From Lautropia sp. (GTDB lineage Bacteria; Pseudomonadota; Gammaproteobacteria; Burkholderiales; Burkholderiaceae_E): DNA of 5,751 nt. The DNA is taken from positions 1-5,751 of the forward strand of contig JACCRJ010000074.1 in NCBI GenBank assembly GCA_013813615.1, written 5' to 3'. The position numbers and the translations under genes are program-made. Below the pieces are notes generated by a model. The model worked only from the letters and a program-made list of their open reading frames with translations, was not told the DNA's origin and did no database searches. Within the stretch, counting starts at the first letter, position 1. Each line of letters starts with the position of its first letter. This document shows positions 1 through 5,751 of the stretch, piece by piece.

Positions 1-666
1 CTGCGGCGGGGGGCCCGGCGGACGCGCCGACGGCGGGGGCCCGGGGGCTCTCACCGCCGGCGGCTGACCGTAGCCCGGTGCCGGCGAACCGTAGCGTTCG
101 CGGTCGTACTGTCGGTCTTGCTGGCGATCGGGCTGGCGAAAAACCGGCGGCGGGACCGGGTACGGCTGCGCCAGCGGCGGCCTGAACTCCGGCCTGGCAG
201 CCGGCGGGTAGTACTGCGGCGGCCGGTGTTGCGGCGGGTAGTGGCGCGGATGCTCGAATTCCGGCCTGTAGCGGTGTGCCCAGTTGTGGCGGTCGCCGTA
301 CCAGGGACGCCGGCGGTAGTGGTCATCCCAGTAGCTGTCGACATGGAAGCCGATCAGCGGCAGGCCGATCACCGGGCCGTAGGTGATGACGGAAACGTTG
401 GAGTTCTGGTACGGGTAGACCAGGAAACTGGCCGACATCCAGCCGCGATCGCCGTAGACCTCGACGTCGCACCACCGGTAGTCGGCGAGGCAGCCGTGGA
501 CATTGACCGCGGTGTTTTCGGGCACCCAGCGGACCAGCGGATAGTCTGCATCCGGACCGGCACGCAGGTTGACCGCGGTAGTGGTGTAAGCCTCCTCGGC
601 AAAGGCGGCCGCCGGCAGGGCCAGGGCCAATCCGACGATCCAACTGCAGAAACCTGCTCGTTTCAT
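1..666 (-). CDS. Secreted bacterial SH3-domain protein, C-terminus cut by window edge
   Basis: The frame is open from an ATG at 666 to the window edge: 222 codons with no stop, so the C-terminus is missing. Residues 1-23 look like a Sec signal peptide (Lys-Arg, hydrophobic core, AAAFA before Glu-Glu). Residues 30-82 form a bacterial SH3 (SH3_3/SH3b-type) domain with the typical AVNLRAGPDADYPLV opening, a GC..DYRWCDVEV core with Cys59 and Cys66, and a GDRGWMSASFL end. Residues 112-222 are low complexity, rich in Pro, Tyr, His, Arg and Gln, ending in PPP/PPG runs. A Shine-Dalgarno AGGTG (672-676) lies 5 bases before the ATG, which supports this start. Family knowledge: such domains bind peptidoglycan or other envelope ligands in the periplasm. 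The specific function and ligand are unknown. The gene points away from its neighbours and looks monocistronic at its 5' end. Confidence 0.88.
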   Translation of the reverse strand, partial: MKRAGFCSWIVGLALALPAAAFAEEAYTTTAVNLRAGPDADYPLVRWVPENTAVNVHGCLADYRWCDVEVYGDRGWMSASFLVYPYQNSNVSVITYGPVIGLPLIGFHVDSYWDDHYRRRPWYGDRHNWAHRYRPEFEHPRHYPPQHRPPQYYPPAARPEFRPPLAQPYPVPPPVFRQPDRQQDRQYDRERYGSPAPGYGQPPAVRAPGPPPSARPPGPPPQ

Positions 667-900
667 GACGTCACCTGAGGAATGGGGCACCGACTCGTGT
701 CGTTGCTATTCTGAAACGGGTGGCGGCCTCGTGCCGTTTACCCTGCGCGGGCAACACGGGGATGATGCTGACGAATGCACCAGAACTTCACAATTGACGA
801 CCCTGGCGCAACATGGGCGCAACGTGGAACAGGGGGAAGCGGTCAGGCCCGGCGTCCGAGCCTGCTACCAAGCCGGTCATCAGATACGAGGCGAGCCAGG
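667..900. other. Gene-free spacer upstream of the SH3 gene
   Basis: No convincing coding sequence lies here. It holds the Shine-Dalgarno of the minus-strand SH3 gene (672-676) and must hold that gene's promoter, but I cannot point to a clear -35/-10 pair. The left half (about 690-800) is less GC-rich than the rest of the window. Together with the pseudogene at 901-1111 and the 56-base spacer 1112-1167 it makes about 500 bases without an intact gene. The open minus-strand frame down to 788 is read-through from the pseudogene and shows no family resemblance after about 930. Confidence 0.5.
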
Positions 901-1111
901 TCACGCGTTGTAGTTCAGTTCGAGCCCGGGCACCGTCCCGCTCGTCGTACGCCCACAGACGCGCGCCGTCGGTTTCCGCGAAGTAAAGCGTCCGGCGCGC
1001 CACGCGCGTCAGGGTTCCGCGGCCGATTTCCACCAGGATGACCGAGCCGTCATCCATGGCGATCGGGCCCTCCGGAAACAGCAGCCCCGACGCCAGTTCG
1101 CGAATCTTCAT
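901..1111 (-). pseudogene. SMP-30/gluconolactonase-family relic with internal deletions
   Basis: From the ATG at 1111 the first 37 residues (MKIRELASGLLFPEGPIA..., then DGSVILVEIGRGTLTRV) match the N-terminus of SMP-30/gluconolactonase/LRE-family beta-propellers. The frame then jumps straight to TLYFAETDGARLWAYD, a segment that normally lies well past the middle of these roughly 300-residue proteins. After that, in another frame, comes VPGLELNYNA and a TGA at 901-903, resembling the family's C-terminal PGL-L-N-type ending. The 211 remaining bases are not a multiple of three, so a frame change adds to the large deletions. Read without the shift, the frame runs to 788 and gives a 107-residue chimera that is unlikely to be functional. 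Intact members hydrolyse sugar lactones with a divalent metal. The family assignment rests on remembered sequence patterns, not a search. It is divergent from the DUF3025-otnK-denD genes. Confidence 0.7.
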
Positions 1112-1167
1112 CAACCCACGGTGTGAGAAGGCCGCTATTCTGCTCCTTCGGGCGGTTAGCATCCGGG

Positions 1168-1974
1168 ATGATTCCGCGCGGTGAAGACGATGCAGTCGCA
1201 GCCTCGGAAAGCCTGCATCCGGGCTTTCTTCCCTATCGGCGCCTGCGCGACGAATTGCTCGGCCTGCCGTGCGCGCAGTGGGTCGCGCGCTGCAATCGGC
1301 TGGCATCGGGCCGCGACCTGCGTTCCTCCTCGGGTGCGCCGATCCACTTCGTCGTCGACGACGGCCGGGCAGGAGCGCTTGGCTACGAAGCGGCGATCCT
1401 GAGCGAAGGCCGCATCGCCTGCCGGCCGGACGCGCGAGGAGCGCTGCATGACCTGCACAACGCCTTGACGTGGCTGACATTCCCGCTCGTCAAGGCAACG
1501 CTCAACCGCCTGCACCTCGCCCGCCCCGATCGCGGCGCGGGCGGGCGCGGCCCCATTCGGGATGCGGTGACGCTGCTCGACGAAAACGGCTTGCTGTGGT
1601 TGAGCGATTCGGTCGAACTGAACCAGCAGTTGCTGGCAAAGGACTGGCAGGCGCTGCTGGTCTGCAATCGCGATCGGGTTCGCCGTGAAGTGACCCCGGT
1701 CATCATCGGCCACGGCCTGCTGGAGAAACTGGCCAGGCCGTACAAGGCGATGACTGCGCACTGCCTGGTCTGCGGCACTGGCGGTGCCGGCGCGCTGCCC
1801 CAGGAGCCCGCCGCGATCGACGCGGCGGTTGCCGCAGCGATTGCTGCCGGCTTTGCCTCGGCCGCGCCGCCCACGCTGGCGCCGCTGCCGATCCTGGGCC
1901 TGCCTGCATGGGATCACGCCAATACGGATCCTTCATACTACGACGACGCCCGGGTCTTCCGGGTTCAAAGGTAA
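1168..1974 (+). CDS. DUF3025-family protein
   Basis: This 268-residue soluble protein resembles the DUF3025 family, whose function is unknown. Visible family-like motifs are LHDLHNALTWLTFP (93-106), RDAVTLLDENG (131-141), GHGLLEKL (181-188), PLPILGLPAWDHAN (239-252) and YYDDARVFR (257-265). The pattern of conserved His, Asp, Asn and Trp suggests an enzyme, but no catalytic site can be named. No signal peptide or membrane segment is seen; residues 207-236 form an Ala-rich stretch with no clear role. The start is uncertain: the ATG at 1168 is preferred, while an in-frame GTG at 1123 would add 15 residues; neither has a good Shine-Dalgarno. otnK begins 15 bases after its stop, so the two are probably co-transcribed, but nothing ties DUF3025 to erythronate metabolism and the association may be local. 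Confidence 0.8.
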   Translation: MIPRGEDDAVAASESLHPGFLPYRRLRDELLGLPCAQWVARCNRLASGRDLRSSSGAPIHFVVDDGRAGALGYEAAILSEGRIACRPDARGALHDLHNALTWLTFPLVKATLNRLHLARPDRGAGGRGPIRDAVTLLDENGLLWLSDSVELNQQLLAKDWQALLVCNRDRVRREVTPVIIGHGLLEKLARPYKAMTAHCLVCGTGGAGALPQEPAAIDAAVAAAIAAGFASAAPPTLAPLPILGLPAWDHANTDPSYYDDARVFRVQR

Positions 1975-1989
1975 CGCCCGGGATCGCAG

Positions 1990-3237
1990 ATGCTGCTCGG
2001 TTGCATTGCAGATGACTTCACCGGCGCTTCCGACCTGGCCAACACCCTGACGTCGGCTGGCATGCGGACGGTGCAGACCATCGGCGTGCCGCGGCAGGGC
2101 GGCGTCGAGGCTGATGCGGTCGTCGTTGCCCTGAAGTCGCGCAGCATCGAACCCGCCGAAGCGGTGCGCCAGAGCCTGGCTGCGCTGGCGTGGCTGCAGG
2201 CTCACGGTGCGGAGCAGATCCTCTTCAAGTACTGCTCGACCTTCGACTCGACGCCCGAGGGCAACATCGGCCCGGTCGCGCAGGCGCTGCTGGATCAGCT
2301 CGGGGCCCGGATCACCGTTGCCTGCCCGGCGTTTCCGACCAACCGGCGGACCATCTACCTGGGCCATCTGTTCGTCGGCGAACGGCTGCTCAGCGAGAGC
2401 GGCATGCAGCACCATCCCCTGACGCCGATGACGGATCCCGACCTGGTCCGGTGGCTGCAGCGGCAGATGCCCGGCAAGGTCGCGCTGCTCGATCTCGCGG
2501 TGGTCGCGCGGGGGGCAGCCGCCGTACGCGAATGCCTGCGGCAGCTGGCAGCCGACGGCGTGCGGGTGGCAGTCGCAGACGCGATCACCGATGAACACCT
2601 GCGCTCCCTCGGTGAAGGCTGTGCCGAACTCGCGCTGATCACCGGCGGCTCCGGCATCGCGCTCGGCCTGCCCGAAAACTTCCGCCGCACGGGGCGCCTG
2701 GCACTCACGTCGGCGGAGCCGGTGCAGGTCGGCGGGCGGGCGGTGGTGCTGTCCGGCAGCTGCTCCAGCGCAACCCGCGCGCAGGTCGCCGCTTATGGCA
2801 CGGAGGCGCCGTCGCGCCTGGTCAGCGCAGAGGAGATCTGCGGCCAGCGCCTGACGCCCGAGCAGGTCGCAAAGTGGGTGCTGGAGCAGCCGTCACTACC
2901 GGCGCCGATGGTCTACACCAGCGCCGATCCCGCAGCCGTGGCCCAGGCTCAGGAGCAGTACGGCGCGCAGCAGGTGGCGCAGGCGATCGAGTCGTTCACC
3001 GGCGGCCTGGCTGCGCGGTTGCTGGCGCATGGCTTCAGACGGTTCATCGTCGCCGGCGGGGAGACTTCGGGCGCCGTGGTGCAGGCGCTGGGCGTGCGCC
3101 AGCTCGCCATCGGACCGGAGATCGACCCGGGCGTTCCGGCACTGCGCGGCGTCGATGTCCCGGTGGGCCTGGCCCTGAAATCCGGCAACTTCGGCGCGGC
3201 GGATTTCTTCAGCAAGGCGGTGCGCCAGGTCGGCTGA
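1990..3237 (+). CDS. otnK: 3-oxo-tetronate kinase (four-carbon acid sugar kinase)
   Basis: The 415-residue product has the full layout and usual length of the OtnK/YgbK four-carbon acid sugar kinase family. The N-terminal sugar-binding domain opens with GCIADDFTGASDLANTL (4-20; hallmark ADDFTGASD) and has FKYCSTFDSTPEGNIG (79-94), followed by CPAFPTNRR (112-120). The C-terminal nucleotide-binding domain has LSGSCSSATRAQ (254-265), FIVAGGETSGAVVQAL (352-367) and LALKSGNFGAADFF (394-407). Known family role: ATP-dependent phosphorylation of 3-oxo-tetronate to its 4-phosphate in cytosolic D-erythronate or L-threonate breakdown. The following denD points to the D-erythronate branch. The ATG at 1990 fits the family N-terminus exactly; the Shine-Dalgarno (GGGA, 1980-1983) is weak, so translation may be coupled to the upstream DUF3025 gene. 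The partners otnI and otnC are not in the window. Confidence 0.93.
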   Translation: MLLGCIADDFTGASDLANTLTSAGMRTVQTIGVPRQGGVEADAVVVALKSRSIEPAEAVRQSLAALAWLQAHGAEQILFKYCSTFDSTPEGNIGPVAQALLDQLGARITVACPAFPTNRRTIYLGHLFVGERLLSESGMQHHPLTPMTDPDLVRWLQRQMPGKVALLDLAVVARGAAAVRECLRQLAADGVRVAVADAITDEHLRSLGEGCAELALITGGSGIALGLPENFRRTGRLALTSAEPVQVGGRAVVLSGSCSSATRAQVAAYGTEAPSRLVSAEEICGQRLTPEQVAKWVLEQPSLPAPMVYTSADPAAVAQAQEQYGAQQVAQAIESFTGGLAARLLAHGFRRFIVAGGETSGAVVQALGVRQLAIGPEIDPGVPALRGVDVPVGLALKSGNFGAADFFSKAVRQVG

Positions 3238-3314
3238 CCGCTGGACGCCGGTCTTCCAAAAACTCGCCGAATCGATCATGGCAGATGTCCGGTGCACGGG
3301 CGCTGCGCAATCCT

Positions 3315-3321
3315 GGAGGAG
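3315..3321 (+). promoter_or_regulatory. Strong Shine-Dalgarno of denD
   Basis: GGAGGAG lies 3 bases before the ATG at 3325, so GGAGG sits 5 bases from it. It is the best ribosome binding site in the window and fixes the denD start, against an in-frame GTG at 3292 that would add 11 unrelated residues. Its strength fits denD being translated independently of otnK, whose stop is 87 bases upstream. Confidence 0.8.
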
Positions 3322-3324
3322 CAC

Positions 3325-4329
3325 ATGAAAATCCTGATTACCGGCGGTGCCGGATTCCTTGGCCAGCAACTGGTGCGGGCCCTGTTGCAGGAGGGTTCGA
3401 TCAAGCTCACGGATGGGAGCGGGCGGGCGGAGGATCACGAGATTTCGCGGATCGTCTGCTTCGACGTGATCGAGGGCCAGATCACCGACCCGCGGGTCGT
3501 CAACAGGTCCGGCGACATCGGCGACGCGTCGACGGTGGCAGGGCTGATCGACCGGGAAACCGGCGTCGTCGTGCATCTTGCGGCGGTGGTCAGCGGCACT
3601 GCCGAAGCCGATTTCGATCTCGGCATGCGGGTGAACCTGGACGGCACCCGCAACCTGCTCGATTCCTGCAGGACTCAGGGCCATCGGCCGCGCCTGCTGT
3701 TCTCCAGCTCGATCGCTGTCTTCGGCGGCGACCTGCCGGCGATCGTGACGGATGCGACGACGCCGACGCCGCAGGGCTCCTACGGAACGCAGAAGCTGAT
3801 CGGCGAGTTGCTGGTGCAGGACTTCACGCGCAAGGGCTTCATCGACGGTCGTAGCGTGCGGGTGCCCACCGCAACCGTGCGGCCGGGTTCGCCCAACGGC
3901 GCCGCGTCCGGTTTCGCCTCGGGGATCATCCGAGAGCCGTTGAGCGGCGTGCAGGCGCTGCTGCCGGTGCCGGAGGAGACAGCGATGTGGGTCGCCTCGC
4001 CGCGCGCGATCGTGAGGATGTTCCTGCATGCCCTGATGCTGTCGCCGAAGGACTGGGGATGGCATCGCAGCATCAACCTGCCGGGCTTCGTCGTCACGAT
4101 GACGCAGGCCATCGCGACCCTGCGGGAGATCGGCGGTGATGCTGCGGTCGCGCTGGTCAAGCGCCAGCCGGATCCGCAGGTGCAGAAGCTGGTCTCGACC
4201 TGGGCGGCGCGATTCGACACCGCGAAGGCGAAGGCGATGGGGTTCAAGGCGGACAGCGATTTCGGACAGATCGTCCGGGCGTATGTGGAGGACAACCGGG
4301 GGGCGGTTCGGCTACCTGTGAATCTCTAG
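3325..4329 (+). CDS. denD: D-erythronate dehydrogenase, extended SDR family
   Basis: The 334-residue product is an extended short-chain dehydrogenase/reductase with the sequence character of DenD. The Rossmann NAD-binding motif GGAGFLG is at residues 7-13, VVHLAAVVSG at 82-91 and MRVNLDGTRNLL at 101-112. The catalytic set is a serine in FSSSIAVFGG (126-135) plus Tyr153 and Lys157 in SYGTQKLIGE. RVPTATVRPGSPNGAASGFASGI (179-201) is the substrate-side stretch expected in this subfamily. Known role: NAD-dependent oxidation of D-erythronate to 2-oxo-tetronate, which OtnI isomerises for OtnK. The order otnK-denD on one strand supports the assignment. A related C4 sugar-acid dehydrogenase with another substrate cannot be excluded from sequence alone. 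The protein is complete and cytosolic, with no signal peptide. The gene ends in TAG and converges on the FimV-like gene 90 bases away; no clear terminator is seen between them. Confidence 0.9.
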   Translation: MKILITGGAGFLGQQLVRALLQEGSIKLTDGSGRAEDHEISRIVCFDVIEGQITDPRVVNRSGDIGDASTVAGLIDRETGVVVHLAAVVSGTAEADFDLGMRVNLDGTRNLLDSCRTQGHRPRLLFSSSIAVFGGDLPAIVTDATTPTPQGSYGTQKLIGELLVQDFTRKGFIDGRSVRVPTATVRPGSPNGAASGFASGIIREPLSGVQALLPVPEETAMWVASPRAIVRMFLHALMLSPKDWGWHRSINLPGFVVTMTQAIATLREIGGDAAVALVKRQPDPQVQKLVSTWAARFDTAKAKAMGFKADSDFGQIVRAYVEDNRGAVRLPVNL

Positions 4330-4419
4330 TCTAGGGAAACTGCGAGGTGCGGGAGTGGCGCGTAAGCTGCTCGGGAGCGAGAGGCTGCGCTGCTGTCCGA
4401 CCCCTCAATTCCTACGCGG

Positions 4420-4926
4420 CTACTTCGGCGGAAGCGTCGGGTCGCTTTCGGGGCCGCGCAGGGTTCGGGTGGGAAGGGTGGTGCGGCTGGTGGTGGTGCG
4501 GGTTGAGGTGGCGACGGGGCTGTTGGCGCTGGCGGAGGGGACCTGCAGGTTCATGCGGTAGGGGCTGCCCGGGTCACCGGCTACGCTGACGATCAGACTC
4601 ACTTCCGGGGCGGTCACCACCTCGCCGGACTGGAACACCACGTAGTCGCCGACTGCAGGGCGCATCACGGTGAAGTCGCGCGCCGGCAGCGGCGCATAGC
4701 CGCGGGGTACCTCGGTTTCGCGGACCAGGAAAGTGGATGCCGTGACGCGGTCGCCTGCAGGGGATCGGACCGGCACGACCACCTTGAGGCGTTGGCCCTG
4801 CTGGGAGAGCACGCTGGGCCCGCCGAACTCGACGGCGCCTTCCACGGCAAGGGCAGCCGAAGCCGACGCAGCGAAGGCAGCCGAGACGATGATCAGGACC
4901 AACGGCTTTAAGGTTTTACAGTTCAT
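4420..4926 (-). CDS. Small secreted FimV N-terminal-like protein
   Basis: A 168-residue protein from the ATG at 4926. Residues 1-28 form a signal peptide (MNCKTLK, a hydrophobic stretch, then ASASAALA). Residues 30-130 resemble the N-terminal domain of the pilus-associated protein FimV: VEFGGPSVLSQQGQRLKVVVPV corresponds to the family's opening of a beta-strand plus a leader about a polished, old-style Leu-x-Gln loop, and VSLIVSVAGDPGSPYRMNLQVP resembles its closing Leu-x-Val-x-Val ... Tyr strand. Residues 131-168 are a Ser/Thr/Pro/Arg-rich tail. FimV proteins are usually far longer, with a LysM domain and a cytoplasmic TPR region; neither is present. It is therefore best called a stand-alone FimV-like domain, probably periplasmic, of unknown role. 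An upstream extension of the frame exists but is noncoding in character; the ATG is chosen because the signal peptide starts there. Its Shine-Dalgarno is weak. Confidence 0.72.
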   Translation of the reverse strand: MNCKTLKPLVLIIVSAAFAASASAALAVEGAVEFGGPSVLSQQGQRLKVVVPVRSPAGDRVTASTFLVRETEVPRGYAPLPARDFTVMRPAVGDYVVFQSGEVVTAPEVSLIVSVAGDPGSPYRMNLQVPSASANSPVATSTRTTTSRTTLPTRTLRGPESDPTLPPK

Positions 4927-4986
4927 GGCGATATCCGGGTGGGGCGGCTTGGCCGGCCCTCGCGGCCCTCGTGGACACGTCCCGGC

Positions 4987-5015
4987 AGGCGGCAGAGGCG
5001 GCAGATAGGCGGCAG
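4987..5015. repeat. Three copies of a 9-bp direct repeat
   Basis: AGGCGGCAG occurs at 4987-4995, 4996-5004 and 5007-5015; the first two abut and the third follows a 2-base gap. The repeat lies in the leader of the minus-strand FimV-like gene, about 60 bases before its start, where it reads CTGCCGCCT. It may be simple slippage in GC-rich DNA; no function is supported. Confidence 0.6.
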
Positions 5016-5141
5016 GATGGGCATAGGGGGGCGCTTCTGTCCACCGGTCGATGACGAATGGTCGGATCCGGGGAAGCGGCGCAGCGTCGCCGCAACGCTC
5101 GGGCGGCTGTACCGGGCGTAGGTGAAGCGGAGGATCGCTGC

Positions 5142-5147
5142 TACAGT
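5142..5147 (+). promoter_or_regulatory. Possible -10 element of rnpB
   Basis: TACAGT matches 4 of 6 positions of TATAAT and ends 6 bases before the predicted RNA 5' end near 5154, as expected for a sigma-70 promoter. No good -35 hexamer is found at the usual distance, so the call is weak. Confidence 0.3.
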
Positions 5148-5153
5148 CGATGC

Positions 5154-5562
5154 TGGAGCGGGTCGGACGGTCGCCGGGGCTTTGGTCCCGGAGGAAGGTC
5201 CGGACTCCATCGGGCAGGATGCTGGCTAACGGCCAGGCGCAGCAAGCCGGTTCACGCCGGCCCAAGGCGACGGAAAGTGGCACAGAAAATATACCGCCGC
5301 CCGGGCGCAAGCCTGGGCGGTAAGGGTGAAATGGCGAGGTAAGAGCTCACCGCATTGCTGGCGACGGCAATGGCAGGCCAAACCCCATCCGGAGCAACAT
5401 CAAATAGGCACGCGATGCGGCTGCACCTCGGTGAAGCCGCGCAGAGCGCCCACTCGAGCGTGCGGGTAGATGGCTAGAGCCGGCGGGTAACCGCCGGTCC
5501 AGAGGAATGACCGTCGCGCCGGCAACGGCGGACAGAATCCGGCCTACAGACCCGCTCCATTC
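5154..5562 (+). ncRNA. rnpB: RNase P RNA, bacterial class A
   Basis: This is the catalytic RNA of RNase P, which with the RnpA protein removes 5' leaders from pre-tRNAs. P1 pairs GGAGCGGGTC (5155-5164) perfectly with GACCCGCTCC (5549-5558) and gains one more T-A pair outside. P2 pairs GACGGTC (5166-5172) with GACCGTC (5509-5515). P3 is a short hairpin, 5175-5180 with 5185-5190. The conserved block GAGGAAGGTCCGGACTCC (5191-5208) and ACAGAATCCGGCCTACAG (5532-5549) form P4, with the bulged U at 5199. P12 is a 10-bp stem, 5297-5306 with 5311-5320, capped by a GCAA loop. GGTAAGAGCTCACCGC (from 5338) is the L15 region whose GGU pairs with the tRNA 3' ACC. GAGCAA (5392-5397) and CAAATAGG (5401-5408) are further conserved blocks. 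The length of about 409 bases is normal for class A. The ends are inferred from P1 and may be off by a few bases. P4 carries a compensated change described in the findings. Confidence 0.97.
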
Positions 5563-5654
5563 CTTTCGAGACAGGCTCCCGGCGGAATAACGTCTACCCG
5601 GCTGCGGACCGCTTCGCACGCCGGCGGGCTTTGGCGGGCCCGCGGCTGGCCAAC

Positions 5655-5672
5655 GGCGACCGCGGCGACCGC
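5655..5672. repeat. Tandem 9-bp repeat abutting the 10-bp array
   Basis: GGCGACCGC occurs twice in tandem, at 5655-5663 and 5664-5672. It runs directly into the 10-bp array that follows, sharing its GCG junction. It may be part of the same slippage-prone tract. Confidence 0.6.
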
Positions 5673-5728
5673 GTTTACCCGCGTTTACCCGCGTTTACCC
5701 GTTTACCCGCGTTTACTCGCGTTTACCC
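5671..5728. repeat. Six-unit 10-bp tandem repeat downstream of rnpB
   Basis: The unit GCGTTTACCC is perfect at 5671-5680, 5681-5690, 5691-5700 and 5719-5728. The unit at 5701-5708 has lost its GC (8 bases), and the unit at 5709-5718 has one C-to-T change (GTTTACTC). On the other strand the array reads as repeated GGGTAAACGC. The 10-base period places each unit on the same face of the helix, apart from the 2-base slip in the middle. It starts about 110 bases after the 3' end of rnpB and ends 23 bases from the window edge. It could be a multi-site operator for a gene beyond the edge or a plain minisatellite; the sequence here does not decide. Confidence 0.9.
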
Positions 5729-5751
5729 GCGAGAGATTGCCTTCTCGGTGG

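Noticed and set aside
1112..1480. Upstream extension of the relic frame on the minus strand as a 230-codon gene
   Set aside because: The extension is antisense to the DUF3025 gene and family resemblance begins only at the ATG at 1111.
3292..3324. In-frame GTG at 3292 as an earlier denD start
   Set aside because: It has no ribosome binding site, would add 11 residues before the Rossmann start, and the GGAGGAG motif points to 3325.
2874..3854. Plus-strand frame of 326 codons overlapping the end of otnK and the start of denD
   Set aside because: It is an out-of-frame shadow rich in Gly/Arg/Ala; both real genes have full family motifs in other frames.
2896..4065. Long open frame of 389 codons on the minus strand across otnK and denD
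   Set aside because: It is antisense to two clear genes, spans their intergenic gap, is rich in Arg/His/Gln and matches no family; this is typical of third-position GC bias.
5347..5619. Minus-strand 90-codon frame, and plus-strand frame 5058-5342, over rnpB
   Set aside because: They overlap a structured RNA gene whose helices explain the sequence; no protein features are seen.
5624..5643. Hairpin GCGGGC/GCCCGC as the rnpB terminator
   Set aside because: The stem is only 6 bp, no T run follows, and it lies more than 60 bases after the RNA end; GC-rich DNA gives such stems often.
5671..5728. CRISPR array
   Set aside because: The units are 10 bases with no spacers between them, so this is a simple tandem repeat.

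Overview
The window is GC-rich proteobacterial chromosomal DNA. The RNase P RNA is class A, and the coding sequences use G/C-ending codons throughout. DUF3025, a DenD/OtnK pair, a short FimV-like secreted protein and a bacterial-SH3 envelope protein together fit a betaproteobacterium, perhaps Burkholderiales; a gammaproteobacterium is not excluded. No phage, plasmid, transposon, CRISPR or tRNA signal is visible.

Layout. Positions 1-666 (minus strand) hold a secreted SH3-domain protein that runs off the left edge. Positions 667-1167 hold no intact gene. Within that stretch, 901-1111 (minus) is the wreck of an SMP-30/gluconolactonase gene: its start, one middle fragment and its C-terminus remain, with large internal deletions and a frame change. 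Positions 1168-4329 hold three plus-strand genes: a DUF3025 protein, otnK (3-oxo-tetronate kinase) and denD (D-erythronate dehydrogenase). The first two are 15 bases apart; denD follows after 87 bases with its own strong ribosome binding site. Converging on denD is a small minus-strand secreted protein (4420-4926) that resembles the N-terminal domain of FimV. Positions 5154-5562 (plus) are rnpB, supported by several long-range helices that can be paired directly. Downstream, near the right edge, is a run of six 10-bp repeats (5671-5728).

How the genes work together. DenD oxidises D-erythronate and OtnK phosphorylates the 3-oxo-tetronate made from its product by an isomerase (OtnI); an aldolase-type decarboxylase (OtnC) then yields dihydroxyacetone phosphate. 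Only denD and otnK are present here, so the route is incomplete in this window. The broken lactonase-family gene next to them may be a lost partner that once opened an aldonolactone, but that is inference. rnpB and the two envelope genes are unrelated to this pathway.

No novel multi-gene system is evident. The best items for a second look are a compensated base-pair change in the catalytic P4 helix of the RNase P RNA, the helically phased repeat array after rnpB, and the SMP-30 relic.
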